From assembly GCA_000621985.1 (NCBI GenBank), contig JHWW01000006.1:1-64000 (forward strand): a DNA stretch of 64,000 bases, in the 5' to 3' direction. The stretch is from Lachnospiraceae bacterium V9D3004. GTDB taxonomy: Bacteria > Bacillota > Clostridia > Lachnospirales > Lachnospiraceae. Below the pieces are notes generated by a model that saw only the letters and a program-made list of their open reading frames with translations, ran no database searches and was not told the origin of the DNA. The translations under genes were made by a program, and so were the position numbers. This document shows positions 27,228-37,100 of this stretch, in pieces. Position 1 is the first letter of the stretch. Each line of letters opens with the position of its first letter.

Positions 27228-27256
27228 ATCATACACATATTCCGGCTATATGTCAA
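27228..27256 (-). promoter_or_regulatory. antisense (antitoxin) promoter
   Basis: Minus-strand TTGACA (27256-27251) and TATGAT (27233-27228), 17 bases apart, stronger by consensus than the toxin promoter. No minus-strand gene begins within 400 bases downstream. Confidence 0.82.
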
Positions 27257-27266
27257 TAGTATTCAC

Positions 27267-29030
27267 TTAATTCAACTGATAATATAACCCCTTCAAAGCC
27301 ATCAATTCATCATGGGTTCCCTGTTCCATGATTCCCTTATTGGATATATACAATATCCTGTCGGCGCCGCGAATCGTTGACAATCTGTGCGCCACAATAA
27401 ATGCGGTCTTGTCTTTTATTACTACTTCGAGTGCCTTTTGGATGAGCATCTCTGTTTCCGTATCAATTGAGCTGGTTGCTTCATCAAGTATTATTACGGA
27501 CGGATTCTTAAGTATTATCCTTGCGAAGCTAATAAGCTGCTTCTCTCCGGCTGAAAGTCCCGCGCCTCTTTCCTCAAGTACGTGATAATATCCATCCTTC
27601 ATTTTCTCAATGAACTTATCAGCATATATAAGCTTTGCGGCAGCTATGCATTCCTCATCGGTTGCATCCTCACGTCCGTATCTGATATTCTCAATAACAC
27701 TGCCCTTGAATATGAACGGATCCTGCATGAGTACACCGACTTCCTTACGGAGCGATTCAAGCGTTGCATCTCTTACGTCCACGCCATCGATCGTAACGCT
27801 GCCGGCATCCACATCATAGAACCTTGTAAGCGTATTGATAACCGTAGTCTTACCGGCGCCTGTAGGCCCTACAAGAGCTATCGTCTCTCCCGGTGACACA
27901 TGAAGATCAAAATGTTCAAGGATATTGTCACCTTTTTCATATGCAAATGTTATATCATTAAAATCAATCTTACCTGTTACATCCTTAAGAACAACACTGT
28001 CTTTTTTGTCTCTGATCTCTTCGGGATAATCGATCGTATCAAATACATGCTCAAGATTCGAGCTTACCGAAGCGAGCTGTTGGATAATGAATGCGATCTG
28101 TGTAAGAGGTCCGCTGAACAGTCCCATATAGCTTGTAAATGCTACGATGGTACCGGCATTTACCTGTTCATTTCCTCCGAGGATCAGTGCAAGTGACACT
28201 CCGTACAGTGCCAGAGTTCCAAGATTCCAGAATATCTCAACAATAGGTGTATTAAGCTCATTACGCTTTACAATATTGATCCATGTCTTAATATTGTCAG
28301 CATGTACATCCATGTATATTCTCTCATTTTCTTCCACACGGTTGTAATTTTTGACTATCTTCTCGCCCATGATGGATTCGATGATAAATGCGGTACGATT
28401 CGATATCTTCGCCCTGTGATATGCGAATCTCTTGCGCAGTGAATAACGCAAAGTCATAACACATACCATCATCGGCGCAACCGTAAGATAGACTATTCCG
28501 GTAAGCTGCGGACTTATTGTCAGCATAAATATACTTACGACAACAAGTTTGATCAGATATACGGTAAATAACAGTACATGGTTCGTAAAAAAGTTAGCAA
28601 GATCATTTATATAATCCGTTACCCTTACTACAATCTTACCGTTAGGTCTCGAATCAAAAAAATCAAAAGGAAGTCTCTGCAGTTTATCGAATACATCCTC
28701 ACGTATAGTGGCGATTATCTTGTGACCGGTCTGTCCCATAAGACGCTGATGCGCATAATTAATTCCAATCTCTATAGCAGCAAGGACGGCAAGTCCGACA
28801 ATTATCGTTGTAAGCTCTCTGTAATCCTCATTTACCACAACGCTATTTATTATCTCCTTAATAAGTAACGGTGATACAAGCGATACTCCCGCGGCAACAA
28901 ACATGAGGAATCCCACAAGAAAGAATACTTTTTTATATGGGATGATATAGCGAAATGTCCTTGCAAACTGCTTTATATCAATCTTCTTCTCGATCACTTC
29001 ATCTTTAAAATAAGTATTTCTTGCTGCCAT
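27267..29030 (-). CDS. heterodimeric ABC exporter subunit with consensus catalytic Glu
   Basis: 587 residues: six-helix ABC exporter membrane domain (about 25-330) and nucleotide-binding domain. Walker A GPTGAGKTT, Q-loop MQDP, signature LSAGEKQ (divergent from LSGGQ), Walker B VIILDEATS with the catalytic Glu, and AHRLST. It pairs with the upstream 602-residue subunit. The starts and stops are nearly adjacent, so the two are co-translated. Likely exports a drug, lipid or peptide; substrate unknown. Confidence 0.93.
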   Translation of the reverse strand: MAARNTYFKDEVIEKKIDIKQFARTFRYIIPYKKVFFLVGFLMFVAAGVSLVSPLLIKEIINSVVVNEDYRELTTIIVGLAVLAAIEIGINYAHQRLMGQTGHKIIATIREDVFDKLQRLPFDFFDSRPNGKIVVRVTDYINDLANFFTNHVLLFTVYLIKLVVVSIFMLTISPQLTGIVYLTVAPMMVCVMTLRYSLRKRFAYHRAKISNRTAFIIESIMGEKIVKNYNRVEENERIYMDVHADNIKTWINIVKRNELNTPIVEIFWNLGTLALYGVSLALILGGNEQVNAGTIVAFTSYMGLFSGPLTQIAFIIQQLASVSSNLEHVFDTIDYPEEIRDKKDSVVLKDVTGKIDFNDITFAYEKGDNILEHFDLHVSPGETIALVGPTGAGKTTVINTLTRFYDVDAGSVTIDGVDVRDATLESLRKEVGVLMQDPFIFKGSVIENIRYGREDATDEECIAAAKLIYADKFIEKMKDGYYHVLEERGAGLSAGEKQLISFARIILKNPSVIILDEATSSIDTETEMLIQKALEVVIKDKTAFIVAHRLSTIRGADRILYISNKGIMEQGTHDELMALKGLYYQLN

Positions 29031-29031
29031 C

Positions 29032-30840
29032 TCACATCACCCCCTCGTAGTCGATAACTTCTTTTCTCTCGGCTTCCTGCACATTATATACATTCGCAAA
29101 ATGTCCGCCAAGCTTCATCAGCTCATCAAATGTTCCTCTCTCAACTATCATTCCGTCCTGCATATACAATATCTCATCACAGTCAACAACGGAGGATAAT
29201 CTGTGAGCGGATATCAGCATTGTTTTATTCGGATAATGTTCCTTGATATCGGCCAGCAACCTCTTCTCTGTATTAACATCCAGTGCACTTGTGGAATCAT
29301 CAAGAACGATTACCGGTGCATCTTTAAGAAGCGCTCTGGCAATAGACACACGCTGCTTTTGTCCACCGGATATTCCAAGTCCTCTCTCTCCGACTATCGT
29401 TTCATATCTGTCAGGAAGTCCTTTGATAAAGTTGTGCGCTTGGGCGTGTTTCGCAGCATTTACAACCTGTTGTCTCTCAATGTCCGGCTCCGCATAAGCG
29501 ATATTGGAATCGATCGTATTAGAAAACAGGAACACGTCCTGGAATACATATGCAAAATTGGCACGAAGGCTGTCAAGCGTGTAATCCCTGACATCCATGT
29601 CATTTATCTTAATACTGCCTCCGGTAAGGTCGTGTATTCTTACGAGTGATTCAAGAAGCACACTCTTACCGCTTCCGGTTCCTCCGACAATACCAACTCT
29701 CTTGCCATAAGGGATATGAAGATTAATGTCTTTAAGAACCGTCTTACCATCCATTACAAGATAACCGTTATCAATGTCAATATTCGGGATCTCATCAATG
29801 ACTGCGGCATCTTCTTTTTCAGGAACCTTCGATTCACAATTAAGAAAATCTATCATCTTGTGTCCCGATACGATCTGCTGTTGCATAATGAACAGCGTGT
29901 TATTTATCTGAGTGATATGATCCATTATCTTGAGCACATAACTTGAAGAAGTCACAAGGAATCCGACAAGAATATATCCCCTGATCACAAGCAAGGCGCT
30001 TATAGCGATGGAACCAATGTATGCGATCTGCTTGATCGTACTGAATATTACTTCAAATCTTGAGGAAAGCTTAACCTGATTGATATAAGATTCCTTGAGC
30101 TTTTCATTTGACTGTCTGAACTTCTCCTTCTCGGTCTCTTCATTGGTAAATGATCTGACGATCCTTACTGCCTCAATATTCTCCTGAACCGTAAGGCTCA
30201 TCTCACTGTTGCATCCGCGGATCTTACGGTAATTGCTCCTTGCCTGCTTACGGAATCTTATAAGCGCAACCGCAAAAAACGGCAATAACACAAGCGGAAT
30301 AATAAGTAACATGGCGTTGATCCTTGCAAGCATATATATACACATGCTGAGCACAAATATACTGTCAAATACCCTTATGATCATCGTACAGAACAATTCC
30401 TTGTACATTACCGTATCGGCGTTGGCTGTTGTAAGAAGTTCCCCGGTATTGAACTCCGACAGCGTCTCACTGTCAAGTTCCATGATCTTGCGAAAAGTTG
30501 CTTTACGAAGATCTGTCTCAAGCCTTAAACCGAGCTTCTGTGATGTCACATTCTTATAGTACACAAGCGACAATCTGATAAGCAGAAGTATTATGAACAC
30601 TACCGCGATCGAGAAAAATAATCTCATCGAATGAATCTCACCATAATCTCCATTTAACATAAATGAGAATATGTTGTCGTCCTTAACCGGCTGCTCAAGA
30701 ATAACATAATCAATGAACATCTCGGATAAAAGCGGCAGCATAAGGTCACATATTATTGCCACAAAACTGAATATCTGAATGAGTATCGCCATCGGAAGAT
30801 TCTTCTTCCAATACTTCATTCCAAACTTAAGTACTTCCAT
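29032..30840 (-). CDS. heterodimeric ABC exporter subunit with degenerate Walker B
   Basis: 602 residues: membrane domain then nucleotide-binding domain. Walker A GGTGSGKSV, signature ISGGQKQR (near consensus), Walker B VIVLDDSTS where Asp replaces the catalytic Glu, and SAHRLSS. Together with the partner's divergent LSAGE this makes one weak and one consensus ATP site, as in BmrCD, TmrAB and similar asymmetric exporters. First gene of the two-gene operon behind palindromic leader sites. Confidence 0.93.
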   Translation of the reverse strand: MEVLKFGMKYWKKNLPMAILIQIFSFVAIICDLMLPLLSEMFIDYVILEQPVKDDNIFSFMLNGDYGEIHSMRLFFSIAVVFIILLLIRLSLVYYKNVTSQKLGLRLETDLRKATFRKIMELDSETLSEFNTGELLTTANADTVMYKELFCTMIIRVFDSIFVLSMCIYMLARINAMLLIIPLVLLPFFAVALIRFRKQARSNYRKIRGCNSEMSLTVQENIEAVRIVRSFTNEETEKEKFRQSNEKLKESYINQVKLSSRFEVIFSTIKQIAYIGSIAISALLVIRGYILVGFLVTSSSYVLKIMDHITQINNTLFIMQQQIVSGHKMIDFLNCESKVPEKEDAAVIDEIPNIDIDNGYLVMDGKTVLKDINLHIPYGKRVGIVGGTGSGKSVLLESLVRIHDLTGGSIKINDMDVRDYTLDSLRANFAYVFQDVFLFSNTIDSNIAYAEPDIERQQVVNAAKHAQAHNFIKGLPDRYETIVGERGLGISGGQKQRVSIARALLKDAPVIVLDDSTSALDVNTEKRLLADIKEHYPNKTMLISAHRLSSVVDCDEILYMQDGMIVERGTFDELMKLGGHFANVYNVQEAERKEVIDYEGVM

Positions 30841-30965
30841 GTTGTCTTGTCCTCCTGAAAAGTGTGGTTTTCATGTTGTCTTCACTGCGTCATATGACTT
30901 AATATACAGACAGCACTCTGCAATATACATAGCTGATGTATTGATATGTACCGGCTTATGTATTG

Positions 30966-31005
30966 GGTATTATACCAGCTTATGTGTTCGCCGTGTGCGC
31001 ACACG
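30966..31005. promoter_or_regulatory. palindromic operator candidates in the ABC leader
   Basis: CGTGTGCGCACACG (30992-31005) is a perfect 14-bp palindrome about 10-23 bases past the expected transcription start. GGTATTATACC (30966-30976) is a second dyad. This is the position expected for a dimeric repressor site controlling the exporter. No regulator gene is next to it. Confidence 0.55.
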
Positions 31006-31021
31006 AAAATCATTGGAGATT

Positions 31022-31072
31022 ATATTACTCTATAAATATCCGCTTGTCAATAGGGAAATGAAGATTGACAAG
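31022..31072 (-). promoter_or_regulatory. ABC exporter promoter with flanking dyad
   Basis: Minus-strand TTGACA (31050-31045) and TAATAT (31027-31022), 17 bases apart. CTTGTCAA (31043-31050) and TTGACAAG (31065-31072) form an 8-bp inverted repeat over the -35 box. Confidence 0.72.
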
Positions 31073-31100
31073 TTAAGTGTGTATATTTTTTGATATTTTT

Positions 31101-31126
31101 TATCGGCGGTCATTTGACCGCCGATA
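31101..31126. other. 12-bp hairpin after the giant secreted protein gene
   Basis: TATCGGCGGTCA/TGACCGCCGATA. On the minus strand it is followed by A-rich, not T-rich, sequence; the T-run precedes it on the plus strand. It may protect the 3' end of the mRNA or end transcription without a normal U-tract. Confidence 0.5.
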
Positions 31127-31170
31127 TTGTTGTATGAATATGACTCTACTTGCTTGAACGCTACACCCCT

Positions 31171-34100
31171 CTACTTAACCTTCAGCTTGATCTTGCCGCA
31201 TATTCCGTTCTGGGAATATACATATATCGTGGTTTTTCCTTTTTTGATGCCCATGATGATGCCGTCATCGCTGACCATGGCAACGTTAGTGTTGTCGCTC
31301 TCGTATCTGAGTTTTTCAACATGGACTACTACTTTTTTCTTGAATTTGATATCGGCTTTTATGGTGAAGGTTCTGCCGGCTTTGAATGTAACATTTTTCT
31401 TCTTGATCTTAAGTGCTGTCGGGTTGCCGTTCTTTCCGCCGTCGGTGACAACATGAACTGATTTTGAACTTGTTATTACTTTTCGTCCTTCTTCCGTGTC
31501 TCTGTACGCGACAACCATATATTTGTAGTATTTTCCTTTGGCAAGCTTTGTCTGCTTCCATTTTGTTGTGGAATTGCCGGTGATCTCGGTTATCTTAGCC
31601 ATTTTGGTGCCGCATTTGCTGCCGAATATGATATAACCGTCTGCGATGGCGATCTTCTTCCACTTCAAAGTTACTGTATTCTTACCCGGAGTACCGGCAA
31701 GCTGAAGGAATTTGAGCCTTGAACCTTCAACGTCTGTCTTGTCTGTATTGGTCTTTTTGATCACCGTCTCCTTCTTTGCAACAGGCACATATTCATATTC
31801 AGTATATGGTGTTGCTGTAGGCAAAGCTGTTGGAGCAACGGTAGGAACCGGTGTCGGTGCTACCGTCGGTGCTGCTGTCGGCGCTGATGTTGGTACCGCT
31901 GTAGGTACTACTGTTGGCACTGCCGTTGGTTCTGCAGTAGGAACCGCTGTAGGCTCTGCAGTTGGAACCGATGTAGGCTCTGCAGTTGGAACTGCTGTCG
32001 GTTCTGTCGTAGGCTCAACTGTTGCTGATGGTTTAGGAGTCGGCGTTACAACAGGTTTATCTGTCGGTTCCGGTTCATATGCCATTATTATCACGGCAGC
32101 ACTCTCAGATGCCTTATGATTATCATCAGCCGCATATCTTACATAATATACGCCCGGTGCGAGGCCACTAAGTACCCCATTGTTAAGCATTGCTGCAGTG
32201 ATCTTTGTATATGCTGCCTCTCCGGCTTTTTTATATTCCATATCAACAGTGAGTCCTTCTATAGTACCGTCTGACTTACCCTTAATTGTCTCGTCTGTCG
32301 AATTGATCTGCGGGGCATTTACAGAGGCCTTTTCAACTATGATCACATAACCTGTGCTGTCGCTGTTATATGTATCCGTTGCTTCGACCGATGCTGTTAT
32401 TGTGGCGCTTCCGACCGATACTATCGTAACCGCGCCGGTAGCTGCGTCAACAGTAACTACCTGCTCATTGCTGCTCTTATAAGTAATATTACCCCCGTCT
32501 GCCTTGTCATTAACTGCTGTCTGACCTGTAACGGCTTCACCGTATTTTACCGTGATCATCTCTTTAGCAAAGCTTAACGTCTGAGACGTCTTAGGAGCAC
32601 TCTTAATAATGATCTCTATCAGTGTTCCGGTAGTAAATGCGGCATATTCCGCCACTCCATCACCATTTACATCTACACTTCCCGCCTCTGCTTTAAGCAC
32701 TACCTTACCGCCCGAAGCATTTGCATTAATGGTAAGTCCGGTTGTTGTAGAATAGGTTGCATATTCATTTCCACTGATAACGCTAAATGTTATATCTGGA
32801 TTTAACCCTACTGTGTCAAGACCGGATCTTACTGATTTTTTCAGTTCCGATACGGATATGATGTCACCCTTACTTGCCGGTATGCTCTTGCGTGTTGTAA
32901 GTTCCTGGGTCGCTGCCGTTATATTGCCGGTTATTACAGGCTGAATCAGGCGATAATTGGATATCTTCGCAGCTTCTTCGTTAGATGTAACAAGTTCGAA
33001 CAGAAAGTCACCCGAAGGTATGACAGCCTTCCCGGTACCGGCATATATATCCGTATATGTTCCGGGAACGTCTGCAAGACTTGCTTCCGATAATGATATA
33101 TATTCCGCTTCTGTCTCAATCACACCGCTTAAAGAAGGATCTGCCGTAATAACACACTCTGTCGGTTCATTTCCCGTATATACCGTGTCAGATGCGCTCG
33201 CCGTCATTGTAACTTCTTTAGGTGCAATAGCCCATATGATATTCTTAGGTGTCGAAGTTCCGTCAGCCCACTTATATCCCGTATTGAGCGTTGCGGTTGC
33301 AGTATATGTTCCCACATCTTTTGCTTCGGTCACGCCGCTCATTACATATGCCTGCGATTCGGCATCGTAATTAACACCCTTACGGGTATCGCCGTTGTAC
33401 TCAAGTCCTTTGACCGCAACAGGCTCATCAGCTTTTAATATCTCCCGTTCTTCCATATAGAACATCACTTCATCAATATATACTGTCGCATCACCTGTCG
33501 GAGCAAACAGTATCTCATGTGAATAATGCTGTTCATCGCTGTTGTTATAAAAATATACATTAAGAGGTATGGAATTAGCCTTAACCCCGTCAACATATAT
33601 GTCATACGTATTGTTGTCTATATCAAGCTCAAGCTTTATATCATACCATGTATCTTTGACAAATTCCCCTGCAATATCGAGTGTCTGCTTGCCGTAATAA
33701 TCGTAGCCGCAAGCCTTCCATACACCGTTTTCCACGTAAAGACTAGCCTTAAACCATGTACCGAATCCGAATAAAAATGTCGGATTGTCATTTACCGCAC
33801 AAATCTTAGCCGATATAACGGCTTTTCCGGTCCTTATGCGTTCCTTTCCGCACAGATACTGTATCATGCCTTTATCATATACTACTCCTTTACCGTACAT
33901 GACTGTATTGTCACCGATCTTTTTGAAGCCAGCCTTGTTGACAAGATACCCGGCAGATGGTCCGAAGTTGTCTTCTGATGCGATACCTCTTTCTTCATAT
34001 GCTTCAAAATCATCATAGAAATAACGCTCATAAGGCATGGATATCTCGAGCACATTACTGAATGTACCGTCTTTATCTTTTACGACTATGTAGGCATACC

Positions 34101-37100
34101 TGCTTCGAGGATTCACGCCATCAGACATCGTTATTACGGTCGTATCGCCGCATGCAGCCGTAACCGAAGGATCTGTGCCTTCTTCCTCAACATCGCCTGC
34201 TGTAGGCGTTATACGTTCATTTGAAGTAAGATAATATACCTTACCGGCAGTATCGCTGTATATTCTTGCTTCTGCACTCACTGCGCTCTTCCTGTTAATA
34301 CTTAAACCTCTGATCGAAGGTGCCCCTACGAATGAGTATGTCTCACTGTACGCAATACTCTCTGCTTTACCATCTTTCACTACCATTGCACGGACGATGG
34401 TATTATCCGGTCCCACGGAAAATGGCGCAGTATATTTCTTCGTTGCCGAAGATGACGAGATATCAAGCGTCGGATATGAACCGTCCGTCGTATAATATAT
34501 ATCTCTTCCTGTCATTGACGTAGACAAGACCACATTCTGTGCTTTTGTGTAGGTTGACGTACCGGGATCCTGTGTGATGAAGAATGATTTTTTACATGAT
34601 GTGTCATCACTTGGCAGATAATACTTTATATCATCATAATATGTTGTCTGCCCTGATCCCGAAGTCATATATATACCCGTGTAATTCCTTGAATAACCTT
34701 TAATCGGCTCATCATTTACTTTTATATTGTCAATATATATATCATACTGCGGTATATCGTTTTCTCCGGACTCACTGTCTTCTCCGCGCCAGTCATATAC
34801 TATTCTTACGTTATAATCCCTGTCTTTTACGGCTGTTCCCGCTTTGGTGAGTATTACGGGTTCCTCCCCCTGAACACAGCTCTTCCATGTTCCGGCATCT
34901 ACCTCCACACCTGCTGCATATCCGATAAAACTGCCGCCGTAATTATTCCTTGATATACCAAACTTCGCAGACGGATTATCAGAATCGAATCGTATAGTTC
35001 CTTCAAGCACGTGAATTCTCGTTCCGTCACCAATATTCGATCTGCCGCCTGCAACATCACCTGTAAGAGCGTATCTCTTACTTCCGGCAACTGTCTTTAC
35101 AACCCTCTTATCTGCTTCAAGGCCGAAGAAGAATGTCTGCGAAGCAACATTCTCCTTATATGTCTCAAAATCATCAGAAACATAACGATTATAAGACATG
35201 ACATTGGTCACGACATTACTGTAGGTTCCATCCTTATCTTTTACTGCCATGTGAACATACACTCTGCCTCCTGTCAGACCGGGAGCATAGTTCATATTGA
35301 AATCCACTACGGAATCTTCTACTGCCTTTACCGATGATTTGGTGCCATTCGCTTCAATATCCGAAGCTTCGGGCGAAGTACTGTCCGTATCGATCTTATA
35401 ATATATGTCTCCTGCCGTATCGCTGTACAGATAAGCCATGGCACCGGATTCACTGCTTCTGTATACGAATCCCGAAGCGATAGTCGGCTTATCAACAAAT
35501 GAGTAAGTCTCTTTATAAGCTATGCTCTCAGCCTTTCCATCCTTTACGATCATTGCACGGACGATCGTATTATCCGGTCCTACCGAAAATGGCGCAGTAT
35601 ATTTCTTCGTTGCGGATGAAGCTGATATATCGAGTGTGGGATACGAACCGTCTGTAGTATAATATATGTCTCTTCCCGGAAGTTTTGTCGTAAGCTCAAT
35701 ATCTTGTGCCACAGTAAATGTTGCAGTAACAGGCTTGTATTCTACCAATGTAGTCTCGTTGTTGTCCGTACTTGGCAGATAATACCTGATATTATCAAAA
35801 TACGTTGTCTGTCCGGCACTTGAAGTCATGTATATTCCACTGTAATTTCTCGTATAGCCTTTGAGCGGTACGTCATTCATTTTTATATTATCAATATATA
35901 CATCATATTCCGGTATATCATTTTCTCCGGATTTGCTGTCATCTCCACGCCAGTCATATACTATTCTAACATTATAATCCCTGTCTTTTACTGCTGTTCC
36001 GGCTTTGGTAAGTATAACAGGTTCCTGTTCACCTGCAATGGCTTTCCATGTTCCGGCATCTATCTCAACTCCTGCCATATATGTTATGAAACTGCCACCG
36101 TAATTATGCCTTGATATACCAAACTTCGCAGACGGATTATCGGAATCGAACCTTATAGTTCCTTCAAGCACGAGAATTCTCGTTCCGTCACCAATATTCG
36201 ATCTGCCACCGGCAACATCACCTGTCAGCACGTATCTCTTACTTCCCGCTATGGTATTAACTGTCTTCTTGCCTGCCTCAAGTCCGAGGAAACTGGTCTG
36301 GTCATATGCTCCCTCACTATAAGTCTCAAAATCTTCGCAAAAATATATATTCGAAGGCATCAGAACTGTTTTGACATTACTGAGAGTTCCGTCACGATCC
36401 TTAAGCGCTATATGTGCATATACGCTTCCTGCTGCAAAGCCCGGTGCATTGTTCATATTGAATACCGTTACAGCATCTTCTGTGGCCGATACAGAAGCTT
36501 TTGTGCCATTTTCCACGATATCATCTGCTGTAGGCGATTCACTGTCTGTATTGATCTTATAATATATATCACCGGCAGTATCGCTGTATATATATGCATT
36601 AGCCGCAGTTCCGCTGCTTCTGTATACTGTTCCGACTCTTATTGACGGAGTGTCAACAAATGAATAGGTCTCATTATAGGCAAGACTCTCAGCCTTTCCG
36701 TCTGCTACGATCATCGCGCGGACAACAGTATTATCCGTTCCAACCGAAAACGGTGCAGTGTATTTCTTAGTTGCGGATGAAGGCGATATATCAAGTGTGG
36801 GGCATGAGCCGTCAGTAGTATAATATATATCCTTTCCGGGGAGCTTTGAAGTAAGCTCGATATTCTGAGCTTTTGTATAAGTTGCCGTAACGGGATTATA
36901 TTCTACCATTGTAGTCCTATTGTTATTCGTACTTGGAAGATAATACTTAATATCATCGAAGTATGTGGTCTGTCCCGCACTTGAACTCATGGATAATCCG
37001 GAATACCAGTGACCGCTTGCAGGGAGGGGTTCATCGTTAACCTTTACATCATCAATATATACGTCATACATTGGTGTCGAATCATCGCCGGATACACTGT

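Noticed and set aside
31101-31126. Hairpin as a normal terminator for the minus-strand giant gene
   Set aside because: The U-run is on the wrong side for the minus strand, so it is listed only as a hairpin.
31720-32080. Regular short repeats that look array-like in the giant gene
   Set aside because: These encode the PT/AV-rich linker in a reading frame of the gene; there are no identical repeats with unique spacers, so it is not a CRISPR array. The same holds for 8060-8260 and 53880-54090.
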